Assembly (NCBI RefSeq): GCF_035046505.1
Contig: NC_089824.1
Span: 220,852,596 to 220,916,595 of the forward strand
Reading direction: 5' to 3'
DNA from: Tiliqua scincoides
Lineage: Eukaryota > Chordata > Lepidosauria > Squamata > Scincidae
Length of the DNA: 64,000 bases
The notes below the pieces were generated by a model. The model was not told the DNA's origin, ran no database searches, and was given only the letters and a program-made list of their open reading frames with translations. Positions within the stretch are counted from its first letter, which is position 1. Each line of letters starts with the position of its first letter. The position numbers and the translations under genes were made by a program. Positions 22,571-33,103 of this stretch are shown one piece after another.

Positions 22571-23289
22571 TAGCCCAATTCTATCCCCGGCGGTGCCAAA
22601 ATGGCTACCACTGCATCCAGCAGCACCAATGAGTCTGCCAGAGGTCTCCTTGGAAAGCCCCAAGCTCCACAATGGGGCTTCTTAAGTCTGTGCTGGCTAT
22701 TTTGCCAGCGTAGACTTGAGAACCTCTGTATTGGCATTTTCAGCCCAACACAGAGGATAGGATATGGTGGGGTAGGAATCTGCTGGTCCACCCCTCTCCC
22801 AGGCCAGTTCCCCCCTCCTTGCCCTCCCCACTCACTCCCCGCCTCCCCCTACCCCAAAAATACTCACTGCTGGCAAGTGCTGAGGAAGTGCTGCCTGGCC
22901 TCCATGCAGTGCTGAGGTTTGGTGCTGGCCTAGCGCTGGCAGCCCTCCTTTTTGGGAGGCGCAGATGTGCCTTACAGCATCCTTGCAATACCCAACATTG
23001 TCGCTGGAGCTCAGAATGAAGGGGTCATTTTTCCCAAATGGCCCACAATTTCTGCCTGCTGTTTTTGTCTTCTAAGAAGATCACATACATGTTGTCCTCC
23101 CACCACTTTCAATGTGCAGGGCACATGTGAAGCAGTGACATCCTGACTTCCATATCAGTGACTTTTGGGCAGGCCTGGGAAACCTTGGTGGGCTCAGGAA
23201 CCACCCCCCCACTCCCGCACTCCTTTTCACTTGTTTTTCTTTCCTTTTTCCTTTTGGAGAACATCTCCTTGAGCTCCCTGCCCCTCATC

Positions 23290-23650
23290 ACTGTGCCAAG
23301 ATCTTTCAGATAATGTCGGGAGGCTTCATTAATTAATGCTCTTAAGGTAATTTGAGATCAGCAGATGAAAAGTGCCTCCCGATTGCCAGGTATTGTTACC
23401 AGATAGTGATTCATTGCCTGGGAGTTGCAGCCAGCAGCTCAGTGGAATTTATGTTCTGCTAACACTGATAATTCGACATATGATAATACATATCATTCAA
23501 ATTGCAGCTTAATTTAGCACAAATGAATATGGAGCCATTAGCATGTTTCTCCATCAGCCCCAATTAAAGGGCATTACAGAGTCAGCTTCGGTGTGGAAGC
23601 GAGAGCAAATTGCATGTGATATGTAGAGATTCTTGCATGGATCTTTCTGG
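23290..23650. promoter_or_regulatory. Candidate enhancer-like non-coding element in PDYN intron
   Basis: A dense cluster of homeodomain-type cores lies here (CATTAATTAATGC, TGATAATTCG, AGCTTAATTTAGC, CCATTAGC, CCCAATTAAAG), with an octamer-like ATTTGCAT on the reverse strand near 23610. It is free of repeats and codes for nothing. The composition is typical of vertebrate developmental enhancers. The assignment is inference from motif clustering only. Confidence 0.35.
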
Positions 23651-24129
23651 CCTGGCTGTGGAGTTTGAAGTCAAGAGAGATCTATAGGGGGCAGGGCCAA
23701 AAAAGGGCTTCACAATGTAGATTCTAGCACATTTCTTCATAATGAGCTTCATTTTCAAATTTCACAATCCTGACTTTGCCTGATGAAAAATGCACGTATA
23801 AAGTTATTACTTACTATGTAGAAAAATGTTTGCGTGGAAGCTTTGCATGGGTGACTTAGTGGAGAGGTAGCACAGATACATAGTGCAAGGGATTCTGTAA
23901 CCCCAAATGCCTGTAGGCCCCAGTTGTGAGGTCCTCCCTGGCCCTTAGGGGAGTTGTGGAGACTATATGGAAGGCCTGGTGTGGCAGGCCAGGATCCAGC
24001 GATCCTAGTGTGATCCAGTTGTGGCAGACTTCGAGGTCTCGAGATTCCAGCATGGCTCTGCTGAGGTTATTGTCAGATATGGAATTAACCAGTTTTCCCT
24101 GCATTAATTACAGATCTGATCATGACCAG

Positions 24130-24640
24130 GTGAATGGAGCACCTTTTCTATGAGGAAAGGTATAGGTGCCAGGGGTATTTTCATTTAGAAGAAGGATGAT
24201 GAAAGCAGAGACTTGACTGGAGGTTTCTAAAGATATGCGTAATCTAAAGGAAGTGGGGGCAGACATTCCGCTGCCCTCTCTCCTAATACTAGAGTTCACC
24301 CACTGAAATTGATTGGCACAAATGCAGGACAGGCAAAAGAAGATCTCTTTACACACAAATCATCGTTTACTTATGGAACTGATTTCCACAATCAATGGCC
24401 CCTTGAGAACGGAATCAGGCAGGGAATTGAGAAGGGGGAAGCATGTCAACGGTTGTTAGCCAGGATGGCTTTGTAGCAGCGCCTGCCCTTTTCAGAGGCA
24501 GCTGCCGCTGAATATCAGATCCTGAAGGCAACTGACAGAGGAGGGTTTTACCTTTGCATCCTGCCATGGGTGCCCCAGAACATCAGCTTGTTCACTGCCA
24601 TATGTGGGATGCTGGACTAGTGGGATGAGATCCATCAGAG
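24130..24640 (+). mobile_element. Old CR1/L2-type LINE remnant
   Basis: AAAGAAGATCTCTTTACACA, TTATGGAACTGATTTCCACA and the end GTGGGATGCTGGACTAG follow the order of the amniote CR1/L2 ORF2 end and 3' UTR in sense orientation. Highly diverged. Confidence 0.5.
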
Positions 24641-25003
24641 CTGTAATCGCTACGCCACTGAACATTGGTAAATATTGGTATGAATATAAAAGTCCACTTC
24701 AGTGAAGGACAATCAGATTTACGGGGCACTCAATTCATGTTTACGCCAAAATAATTTCCACAGCATTCAACAGGATGCGCCCCCTGGTGAGTGAGCAGAG
24801 GACTGCAGCCTACAGAAATGTACAGTGATGTATCTTATTTCTGGAGAGATGGGAGAGCAAAGCTTTGCATGACTTTTTAGTGCTATGAGCTGATTTGCTA
24901 TATAATCAGACTCCCGCAGGCTGTCTTTTCCTTATGGTTAGCAATCAGCCATTCAAGTTATGGGGGGGGGAGGCTTTGGACTCTCTTTTGAGGAAAGGCT
25001 GCA

Positions 25004-25200
25004 TAAGAACATAAGAACATAAGAACAGCCCCACTGGATCAGGCCATAGGCCCATCTAGTCCAGCTTCCTGTATCTCACAGCGGCCCACCAAATGCCCCA
25101 GGGAGCACACCAGATAACAAAAGACCTGCATCCTGGTGCCCTCCCTTGCATCTGGCATTCTGACATAGCCCACAGAGCAGATATTAGCCCTCTGCACATC
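25004..25200 (-). mobile_element. Young CR1 LINE 3' tail
   Basis: It begins with three tandem copies of the ATAAGAAC octamer and continues through the standard CR1 3' UTR until CTGGCATTCTGACATAGCCC. Very similar to the tail at 25562; 5'-truncated to about 200 bp. Confidence 0.9.
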
Positions 25201-25254
25201 TGATATTCTGCTGTGCCTTGACTGCCTCCCTGGACTTCTTTGTTTCCCCAATGG

Positions 25255-25561
25255 CTCAACGATATGTGCTAGGTCTTGCTTTGTTTTTGTTGAGATGTTT
25301 CTCTGTTTAATGTGTCGTACCCCTGTCCCGAAGGACAGAGCCAGTTGGTAGGCAGGGGTGGGTCTTTCCAGTGCCACTGAGACCGAATAAGCAAGACACT
25401 GAAAGGTGGAAGGCTATGAAGGCTGTTTATTGTTTCAGCAAAGCATGCCTGCGGCCTCTGGGAGCCGCAGCTCAAATCCAAAAGCAACTCTTCAGTTGGG
25501 TGGGACACTTTTTATTCATTCTGGTCATAATTCAAACAAAGCATCTCCAAAAAGGGAAGTT
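25255..25561 (-). mobile_element. Possible retroviral LTR fragment (fossil)
   Basis: On the - strand the order is an AT-rich stretch, a polyadenylation signal (AACAATAAACAGCCTTC) and a GGTCTCAGTGGCAC-like stretch, resembling the R-U5 part of a gammaretrovirus-type LTR. The young CR1 at 25562 abuts it and may have inserted into it. Fragmentary, no internal genes recognised; family assignment is tentative. Confidence 0.35.
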
Positions 25562-26832
25562 AAGAACATAAGAACATAAGAACAGCCCCACTGGATCAGG
25601 CCATAGGCCCATCTAGTCCAGCTTCCTGTATCTCACAGCGGCCCACCAAATGCCCCAGGGAGCACACCAGATAACAAGAGACCTCATCCTGGTGCTCTCC
25701 CCTACATCTGGCATTCTGACTTAACCCATTCCTAAAATCAGGAGGTTGCGCATACACATCATGGCTTGTACCCCATAATGGATTTTTCCTCCAGAAACTC
25801 GTCCAATCCCCTTTTAAAGGCGTCTAGGCTAGACGCCAGCACCACATCCTGTGGCAAGGAGTTCCACAGACCGACCACGCGCTGAGTAAAGAAATATTTT
25901 CTTTTGTCTGTCCTAACCCGCCCAACACTCAATTTTAGTGGATGTCCCCTGGTTCTGGTATTATGTGAGAGTGTAAAGAGCATCTCCCTATCCACTCTGT
26001 CCATCCCCTGCATAATTTTGTATGTCTCAATCATGTCCCCCCTCAAGCGTCTCTTTTCTAGGCTGAAGAGGCCCAAACGCCGTAGCCTTTCCTCATAAGG
26101 AAGGTGCCCCAGCCCCGTAATCATCTTAGTCGCTCTCTTTTGCACCTTTTCCATTTCCACTATGTCTTTTTTGAGATGCGGCGACCAGAACTGGACACAA
26201 TACTCCAGGTGTGGCCTTACCATAGATTTGTACAACGGCATTATAATACTAACCGTTTTGTTCTCAATACCCTTCCTAATGATCCCAAGCATAGAATTGG
26301 CCTTCTTCACTGCCGCCGCACATTGGGTCGACACTTTCATCGACCTGTCCACCACCACCCCAAGATCTCTCTCCTGATCTGTCACAGACAGCTCAGAACC
26401 CATCAGCCTATATCTAAAGTTTTGATTTTTTGCCCCAATGTGCATGACTTTACACTTACCGACATTGAAGTGCATCTGCCATTTTGCTGCCCATTCTGCC
26501 AGTCTGGAGAGATCCTTCTGGAGCTCCTCACAATCACTTCTGGTCTTTACCACTCGGAAAAGTTTGGTGTCATCTGCAAACTTAGCCACTTCACTGCTCA
26601 ACCCTGTCTCCAGGTCATTTATGAAGAGGTTGAAAAGCACCGGTCCCAGGACAGATCCTTGGGGCACACCGCTTTTCACCTCTCTCCATTGTGAAAATTG
26701 CCCATTGACACCCACTCTCTGCTTCCTGGCCTCCAACCAGTTCTCAATCCAGGAGAGGACCTGTCCTCTAATTCCCTGACTGTGGAGTTTTTTCAGTAGC
26801 CTTTGGTGAGGGACCGTGTCAAACAGGCTGCA
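25562..26832 (-). mobile_element. Young CR1 LINE, 5'-truncated, long intact ORF2 end
   Basis: Antisense CR1. The tail has two to three ATAAGAAC octamers at 25563-25583. An uninterrupted frame of about 350 CR1 codons at 25759-26830 encodes RT from [20 protein letters not shown] through [14 protein letters not shown] and the catalytic KFADDTKLF to the C-terminal GLWNSLPQDVVLASSLDAFK. It is nearly identical to the copy at 48247, so both inserted recently. It is 5'-truncated near 26828, within the YLDFQKAFDTVP motif region, where unrelated sequence begins. Confidence 0.95.
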
Positions 26833-27635
26833 ACACCTGTTGCTTCGCAGTTTAGACAGGCAAGTGATCACCACCGGAGGTGAGACTCGGAGACTCTTAA
26901 CTATGATGCGACACTAACTCCCTGGTCTGTGGGGTCCTCCTCCGGCCATTTGTGGCTTTTCAGAATTCCTCTGTGGCTCTGCTGTTCATTCTGTCACAGT
27001 CAGCTGGGCTTTTTTTTGCTGCAGAAATTAACAATTTTGTCCTCTCAGTGTTGTTGTTTTGTGTAGCCCAATAGCTGATGGCAAACAGAGGTGCTGGCTT
27101 GTTCACTGGGCCATTAGGCTGCTCTTGCTGCAGGCCACTTTGAAATGCATTTCAGATAGAGCCGGGTCAATTTCGGAGAGAGGAGACACAGGAGAGCACA
27201 GCCAGGCATCTGACTTTTTCCTTCCACCAGACTCAGCCTGTGGGCTGTGGTTTGGAGGCTACAGCTCTAGATCCCACTCCCCTCTTCCTCCTGCTCTTCC
27301 AGTTCAGGAAGTGGGGGGTGGTGGAGGAGGAGGAGCAGTGAAGGCAAATGGAAAGATGAAGGCCTCCCCCATCAGTCTGCTGTGTGAGGCAATTGCCTCA
27401 AATCTGCCTCCTGCCTGACCCCAAATGGGCCACCCCTGGACTCTCTGATCCTGGAGGCACTTAAATCAGGATTGTGTCCTCTGGGGATGCAGCCTGAGGA
27501 AGGGAGCTGTCAAGCTGCCCCTGAGCACTCTGCCTTGTAATGGTGGCTTCTATTCCGAAGTACAAGAGGTGACCATGCAGACTGGAGGGTCCTGAAACAG
27601 AAGAATCAGATAAGTGGCAAGGAGCACATATTTGC
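26833..27635. other. Presumed PDYN intron, unassigned
   Basis: No exon supported. CCACCGGAGGTGAGACTCGG near 26872 and the sequence beyond might belong to the LTR-like segment interrupted by the CR1, but this is not demonstrable here. Confidence 0.3.
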
Positions 27636-27639
27636 TTTT

Positions 27640-27760
27640 CAGGGAATGGCTCCATTTTGCTCCCCCCGCCAGGAATGGCTCTGAAGGGAGGGGCCGCTTG
27701 CCTGCCTCGCTGAGGCTCTCTGTCGGCCTGAGCGCTCCACACCCTCCAGCTATGCCACTG
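27640..27760. mobile_element. hAT-like MITE, one half
   Basis: The right half of the CAGTGGCGTAGCTAG family: GGAATGGCTCTGAAGGGAGG, GAGGCTCTCTG, then the end CTCCAGCTATGCCACTG. The left terminal repeat is missing. Confidence 0.65.
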
Positions 27761-27774
27761 AGTCTGGCTTACAT

Positions 27775-27898
27775 GGTTGGCAACCTTCAGTCTCGAAAGA
27801 CTATGTTATAAGCCTACAGCACCCGGTATTCCCAGGCGGTCTCCCATCCAAGTACTAACCAGGCCTGACCCTGCTTAGCTTCCGAGCATGTGCAGGGT
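27775..27898 (-). mobile_element. 5S rRNA-derived SINE
   Basis: Same structure as 22111-22240: a 5S rRNA body on the - strand from GGAAGCTAAGCAGGGTCAGG to GCTGTAGGCTT, then the LINE-like tail with the AGTCTTTCGAGACT hairpin and GGTTGCCAACC. The 5' part of 5S is collapsed to about 12 bases (CCCTGCACATGC). Confidence 0.88.
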
Positions 27899-28322
27899 AA
27901 CAGTTGCTGCTGTGCACTGTTTCTCAGGAATAGGCTAGGGACATACGGTGGATGGGGAGAGCCTCCTCACCTGCCTCCCCACCCACTGTACATCCCTGGA
28001 ATAGGCTCTAACTGCATTTTTTGCTTTCTACTGTGAGAGCCTTAAAAAGAGGGTGCAGCCTGGGGTCATTGGCCACGTTGATACCTTCTTTTCCCTTTCA
28101 AGTTCTGAACTGCCAGGCCTTGTTTCAGAGTCTACCTTCTCCTCTGTGGAGAGCTCCCTTTCAAACTCAACTTCTGGTTGTGGACGGGAGGTGAGGGAGG
28201 TGATCCTGGCTATCAGATGGGTTTAGGGACTGTATTCCACCACTGCCTTCTTTGATATCTGATGATGAACCCCTGTCATCCGCTCACCTCTCTTCCCATC
28301 TTTTCAGGTGCCTGTGGGAAGA

Positions 28323-28454
28323 ATGGAGTGGCAACTTCTTCTGAGATTGGCTCTGTGCCTCAGTTTGGCTACTGCAGCCTCTGCAGACTGTGCCATCCAG
28401 TGTTCCACCTGTGCTCTTCACGGCCAGGACCTGGAGAAGCCCATTAACCCCTTA
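28323..28454 (+). CDS. PDYN: Prodynorphin, first coding exon
   Basis: This exon encodes residues 1-44 of the opioid precursor. The acceptor (CCCATCTTTTCAG, ending 28307) opens the exon at 28308, and the first ATG is at 28323. The start gives a signal peptide, MEWQLLLRLALCLSLATAAS, with a hydrophobic core and small residues before likely cleavage ahead of ADC. Cysteines 23, 27 and 30 begin the conserved six-cysteine N-terminal domain of opioid precursors. The exon ends in PINPL with donor GTAAGT at 28455 in phase 0, which is where I recall the human gene splicing (KPINPL / ICSL). The 5' UTR exon(s) must lie upstream; a candidate is at 9930-10187. The upstream in-frame codons are only UTR because no ATG occurs between acceptor and 28323. 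Confidence 0.95.
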
Positions 28455-28646
28455 GTAAGTGATGCAGCTCATCAAGGGCTGACTCTCCCTGTCTACCTGA
28501 GTGAACAAAATCCCACAGCTAGGGATGCAGCATGGGTCCTTATCAGATCTGGGGTGCTATTGGTCAACCAAATTGTGACCTAGCTCACACCAGTCTCTCC
28601 TGTGTGCATGGGAAGTGGGGACCCCCATCTAACACCATTTTACTCA

Positions 28647-28908
28647 GTTGTTGGCAACCTTCAGTCTCGAAAGACTCTGCTATCAGCTCTGAATGGTGGT
28701 TCTGGAACAGCGTCTAGTGTGGCTGAAAAGGCCGATTCGGGAGTGACAATCCCTTCCACACCGGGAGCAAGTGCAGTCTGTCCCTGGTCTGTCTCCCTGG
28801 CTATGGGCCTTCCTTCTTTGCCTCAGACTGTTGGCCAAGTGTCTCTTCAAACTGGGAAAGGCCATGCTGCACAGCCTGCCTCCAAGTGGGCCGCTCAGAG
28901 GCCAGGGT
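28647..28908 (-). mobile_element. Zinc-finger LINE, short 3' copy in PDYN intron
   Basis: A 5'-truncated 262-bp copy of the 3970/13401 element covering the finger region (RETDQGQ..., CGRDCHSRIGLFSHTRRC in antisense) and the 3' hairpin tail. It is flanked by a perfect 13-bp target site duplication ACCATTTTACTCA (28634-28646 and 28909-28921), showing a genuine target-primed insertion of recent date. Confidence 0.92.
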
Positions 28909-28921
28909 ACCATTTTACTCA

Positions 28922-29705
28922 ATCTGATACAATTATGAATGATGTCCAAGGAGAAGTTAACAGTGGCCCTTTTTAAAGTACACTGTGTCCAAGGGGCCTT
29001 CATGGCTTTCTTCCCTCCCACAACGCTTACTGGTGATGGTGGTAGCATGGTGGCCACCTTGGCTGCAGCTGTGGGGGACGACGACAGGCATTAGCTTGCT
29101 CCTGGTTGTCCATTTCTAACCACCAGATGCCCCCCAGCTCCACAGCAGGCTGTTCAAAATTGTGATGTTAAATTGTGAGATTCCTCCAATCCAGGGCAAT
29201 CACCCCAATTCTCCCTATCCGAGGGACAGCCTGGCTATCCCATCATAGACAACCCTTTTCCATTTCTCTCTTGCTTTCTCATCCCCTCTGAGAAACAGGA
29301 AAACAAAATTCTTCTATTATGATGCCCTTATTGTTTCAATTTGTGTACATGTGTTTGCTTTTGTAATGTTTTAATTAGTTTTGATGGTCATATTCTGTCC
29401 TCACTGTCAGCTGCCCCGGGTTGCCTTATAGACAAGAAAGAGGGGGTATAACTGTTTTCAAATGAAAACAAATGATCGCACTTCTGACAGCGTGTAGAAT
29501 GAAGATCAGACAAGCAGAGATTTAGAAGGGGGCACAAACTGCCCCTCACAGGAACCCCCCTTCCTTTGTGTTACTTCCTGGTCATCTCTGAGAACCAGAA
29601 TGCTTTCATCCTTCCACAAGAAGAGACTGGGTTGGTTTTATTCCTTGTCATTTAATAAATCAGGCAGGAGTTATGGAATTCACTACTATGAATTTGTGTT
29701 TCTTG
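28922..29705. other. PDYN intron, unassigned
   Basis: Mixed sequence between the LINE copy and the next MITE. No alternative exon supported. Confidence 0.4.
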
Positions 29706-29860
29706 CAGTAGCATAGCTGGAGGGGGGGCCAGACCAGTAAATATTGCAGTCGCTACAATGTGCTGTGTAAGTGGCCCCTTCCACTCCCCTTCAGAGCAAT
29801 TGGGGCAGTGACGGCCATGCACAGGTGCTCACTGTTTGGCCCCCCCCGGCTATGCTACTG
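29706..29860. mobile_element. hAT-like palindromic MITE in PDYN intron
   Basis: Ends CAGTAGCATAGCTGGAGGG and CCGGCTATGCTACTG with a shortened body. Flanks GTTTCTTG and GTTCCATG match at 6 of 8 positions, an eroded target duplication. Confidence 0.7.
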
Positions 29861-30174
29861 GTTCCATGCACCACAAATCTCTAAATGCTTTGATCAGGCA
29901 TATCCAATTTTGCAAGACTGTTGGGATTAAAATAAACATAACCCTCATTTGCCATGAAAATGTTTTTGAAAAAGCCTCCAGTCCAGGGCCCCCCTGCCCC
30001 CTCCCCGGCCACCTTGTGCCTGAATGTCTCTTGCCGTCAACTGGATATGCAGACTGGGCTAAGCAGGCCTCCTGCTGGTCTCTCCAGTTCTTTTTCAATT
30101 CTGGCAGAAGATGATAGGGCAGCTGGGAGATACCATCTGGGATGAAGGGTGTTCTCTGTCTTGCTTTCTTGCAG

Positions 30175-30846
30175 ATCTGTTCTCTGGAGTGCCAGGGAGC
30201 CTTGCTGTCCAATGCAGAGTGGGAGAAGTGCAAGAGGGTCCTGTCTGTCTTCACCCCCTTCCTGATGGAGGGGGAATCCAAGAGACTATCCCGGGCTGAT
30301 GAAGAGGAAAAGGCTGACACGGAGGAGAACCTCAGCCCCTGGGAACTGCATGCCGGGCTGACCAAGCGCTATGGCGGCTTCATGAAGAAACTGGACAAGA
30401 ACAAGATTTTTTCTTTGTTTCATGAGAACTCCCACGCCAAGGGTGGCATGAGCAAGAAGTATGGCGGATTCTTCCGCAAGATCGGGGAGAGAGCCGCCTC
30501 AGAGCTGGGGACAGATGAGGATTACCCAGCAACTCTGGGGACTGGAGATCTCGGTGACATAGAGGAAGGCTCAGACTTGGAGCCTCTCAAGGATGAGATG
30601 AAACGCTATGGGGGCTTCCTCCGAAAATACCCCAAGAGAGGCTCAGAAGTAGCGGCTGCTGAGGACGACGGGCAAGGCCTGGAGGACTTGCACAAACGCT
30701 ACGGAGGCTTCATGCGCAGGATTCGCCCCAAGCTCAAGTGGGACAATCAGAAGCGCTACGGGGGCTTCCTGCGGCGCCAGTTCAAGGTGACAACACGGTC
30801 TGAGGAAGGGCCCAGCGCCTATTCAGGGGAGGTCTCTGACATGTAG
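30175..30846 (+). CDS. PDYN: Prodynorphin, terminal coding exon with five opioid cores
   Basis: The acceptor CTTGCTTTCTTGCAG ends at 30174. The exon supplies residues 45-267 and the TAG stop. It opens with ICSLECQ and cysteines 46, 50 and 63, completing the six-cysteine domain. Five opioid cores follow, each bounded by dibasic sites: YGGFM (110-114, KR before, KK after), YGGFF (140-144, KK before, RK after), alpha-neoendorphin YGGFLRKYPK (189-198), dynorphin A YGGFMRRIRPKLKWDNQ (220-236) and dynorphin B YGGFLRRQFKVTT (239-251). The C-terminus TRSEEGPSAYSGEVSDM is like the leumorphin tail. Length 267 compares with about 254 in human. The peptides act on opioid receptors after prohormone convertase cleavage in dense-core vesicles. 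Odd points: the two N-terminal cores are degenerate in mammals, and dynorphin A has Met5 where mammals have Leu5. Distinguished from proenkephalin by the dynorphin A/B block. Confidence 0.97.
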   Translation: MCSLECQGALLSNAEWEKCKRVLSVFTPFLMEGESKRLSRADEEEKADTEENLSPWELHAGLTKRYGGFMKKLDKNKIFSLFHENSHAKGGMSKKYGGFFRKIGERAASELGTDEDYPATLGTGDLGDIEEGSDLEPLKDEMKRYGGFLRKYPKRGSEVAAAEDDGQGLEDLHKRYGGFMRRIRPKLKWDNQKRYGGFLRRQFKVTTRSEEGPSAYSGEVSDM

Positions 30847-31445
30847 AGAGAAAAAACCAGGTGGTTTTTCTCCGGCCAGAACGTTTCCAACTATGAACTG
30901 TCTGGATCACACCCACCCCGTACTCCTACGCCCAGTGCTCAGCCAAGCTGTGCAGGCCCTACCTGTAGCTCTGTAAGAGAAGGGGATGGATTGAGGTCAT
31001 GGGATTGCTATAGACTTAGGGTCCAGGACCTGAGATGCCCCACCATGAAACTGTCTGCTGGAGGCAGAAGTATTTCCATAGGCTGGATGCAGGCAGTAGC
31101 TCTTTCAGGCATGGCCAAAATAGTTCTCTTGGCAGTACATGCAGCTGTGCTCACCCTTGTCCTTCTGCCGCTGGGTTGTGAAGGCCATACAGGCCTTCTA
31201 CTCCACAGCAGACTGCAACTTGTGTATAGTAAGAGCAACTGGACTTGAAAGGGCGAGTGCCTCCAAAGCAAATAAATGCTTGTTTGCTGGAGGGCGATGT
31301 GTCCACAAGGGCTGCACTTGGGACCAAGGGTTGGCTGGGTCTTCAAGCAGCTAGTGGAAGGTTTCATCTGCAGAGCTGATGCCCCCTTGACATGCAGCTG
31401 CAAAGTGCACAGGAGCCAGGTCAGAAATAAAAAAAAATTAATATC
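30847..31445 (+). other. PDYN: PDYN 3' UTR with candidate poly(A) signals
   Basis: Repeat-free sequence follows the stop codon. Poly(A) signals AATAAA occur at 31271-31276 (in CAAATAAATGC) and 31426-31431 (in AGAAATAAAAA). The mRNA end probably follows one of these; the choice cannot be made from sequence alone. Confidence 0.55.
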
Positions 31446-31802
31446 CTGGATCCACAGTTAATACTTCATTAGTCCAGCTACTGCTGCTTCCACTGCTCAG
31501 TCGGAGGCTGGTCAGTTCTCCTGTTTCATAAAGACTTGACCACAAGTCTAGAAAACAGCCTTGGAAGGATCCAACGATGGTTGCATGCCCCTCACTTCCT
31601 CCAAGCTGTGATAGAGTCCAGGGGTGGTGCTGCCACTTGGCTGTGGTTTCCACCAGAGGTTTATAGCACATTATTGACAAATATACAGTACAAGTAGAAC
31701 ATCAGTGAAGGTAAACATCATGCACATTCCCACTGGGCAGTAGTTCTGGTACCTCATATCGGCTTCCCAGATAACCTTGCATCCCAACTTCTGGCTAATC
31801 TG

Positions 31803-31864
<62 letters not shown>

Positions 31865-33100
31865 ACCCTCCCCTTAATGAAAGAATCACCTTCACCAAGC
31901 CCTGAGTCTTATGTCCTTCAAAACATTCAAGAAGCTCCCATACAGAGACTTAGGTCTGGCTGCCATCACAGGACCTAGTTGATAAATGGATATACTTCTA
32001 GTTTTGCACAAAGTTTTGTTGACCACTGCTAGTAGGCTAGTCCACTAGGGGGAACTTGAGCTGTATTTCTATTCTAGTTTGGACACCCTTTTTCCACCCC
32101 CTCTTAGCTGTCCGGAAAAAAGTAAATGTGGCAAGCTTGCCCTCCTGGGCCATAAATGAGGCACCACCACAGAAAGCACAAGGTGGTCATAATATACTTG
32201 GGTAAGGATGACCTCCTTCCAGTTCCACTTGGGTGCAACTAGCCCTGTGGAAGAACTAGTTGCCCTGGATGGGAATTAATACTTTATCTCCACCCACATC
32301 CAAAGATGTACCAAGCCAGTTCTGTGAGTCCTGGATAAACACCGCAGTGCGGAAGTAGCAATGGCCTCTGTCTTAAATGGCTTTCGAAAAGGACTACGGA
32401 AGTTTCTGGAGGAGAGTTCTAGCAATGTAGCCAAGATAGCTCTGTGGCACTTGCATGTTAGAGGCAGTTGAACACCAGTTGCTGAGGAGCTCATTGGGAA
32501 CAGGATAAAAACTGTCGCCATCCAGCCTGGCTTCTAGGCTTCTCTTGGGCATCTGCTTGGCCACTGAAGGAAGCCGGAGACTGGACCAGGCGGCTATTTG
32601 ATCCGATGATCCAGCAAGGTTCTTCTTAAGTTTGTGGTTGCAGTGATCTCTTCCAGGTGGATCGGTTTTGTGGGATCAGGACTTGAGCTGTTTGGGCTCT
32701 TTCTTTCCATGGTTCTTCTGGGAAATCGACTCCAGAATAGGCACCTCTGCAGTTCAACCATTTTTCTCATTTCCAGGCTAAATGAGCTCTCTTAGCAGAG
32801 GTGGACACTCTAGTGAGGAGGTCACAGGTGCTACCCTCAGCCGATGAAATTTTTTTCATCACAGGATGCAAAGCCTAACAAAGGGGAAGCACAAAGCCTC
32901 ACCACCTCCCTATTCAAGCCACCTTTCCCAGCTCAGCTTTGGCCCCCCCCATTGTTATTCCATCACCAACTCTTCAGGCCCTCCCAGTTAGTGCTTTCAG
33001 CCACCCCCCATAATGGAGTCTCTTGCCAGAAGGGCATCACACACAGTTTGCTTTTATTCAAGCTAAATTACAGCTCTGACCCTTTGCGGAAAGGAAAATA
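31446..33100. other. Intergenic DNA between PDYN and SIRPA
   Basis: No gene supported. Contains the dinucleotide tract at 31805-31866. Confidence 0.4.
31805..31866. repeat. (TC)n(AC)n compound microsatellite
   Basis: About 17 TC repeats run directly into about 13 AC repeats. Confidence 0.95.
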
Positions 33101-33103
33101 AGG

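Noticed and set aside
26104-26694. 196-codon + strand frame
   Set aside because: Antisense to the CR1 ORF2; an identical shadow occurs in the 48.8 kb copy, confirming its origin.
29850-30365. 171-codon frame antisense to the PDYN terminal exon
   Set aside because: It is a shadow of the PDYN coding strand with low-complexity serine content, no family resemblance and no splice support.
30175-30846. Proenkephalin (PENK) instead of prodynorphin
   Set aside because: The dynorphin A, dynorphin B and alpha-neoendorphin peptides and the C-terminal leumorphin-like tail are diagnostic of PDYN; PENK would carry Met-enkephalin-RF/RGL repeats.
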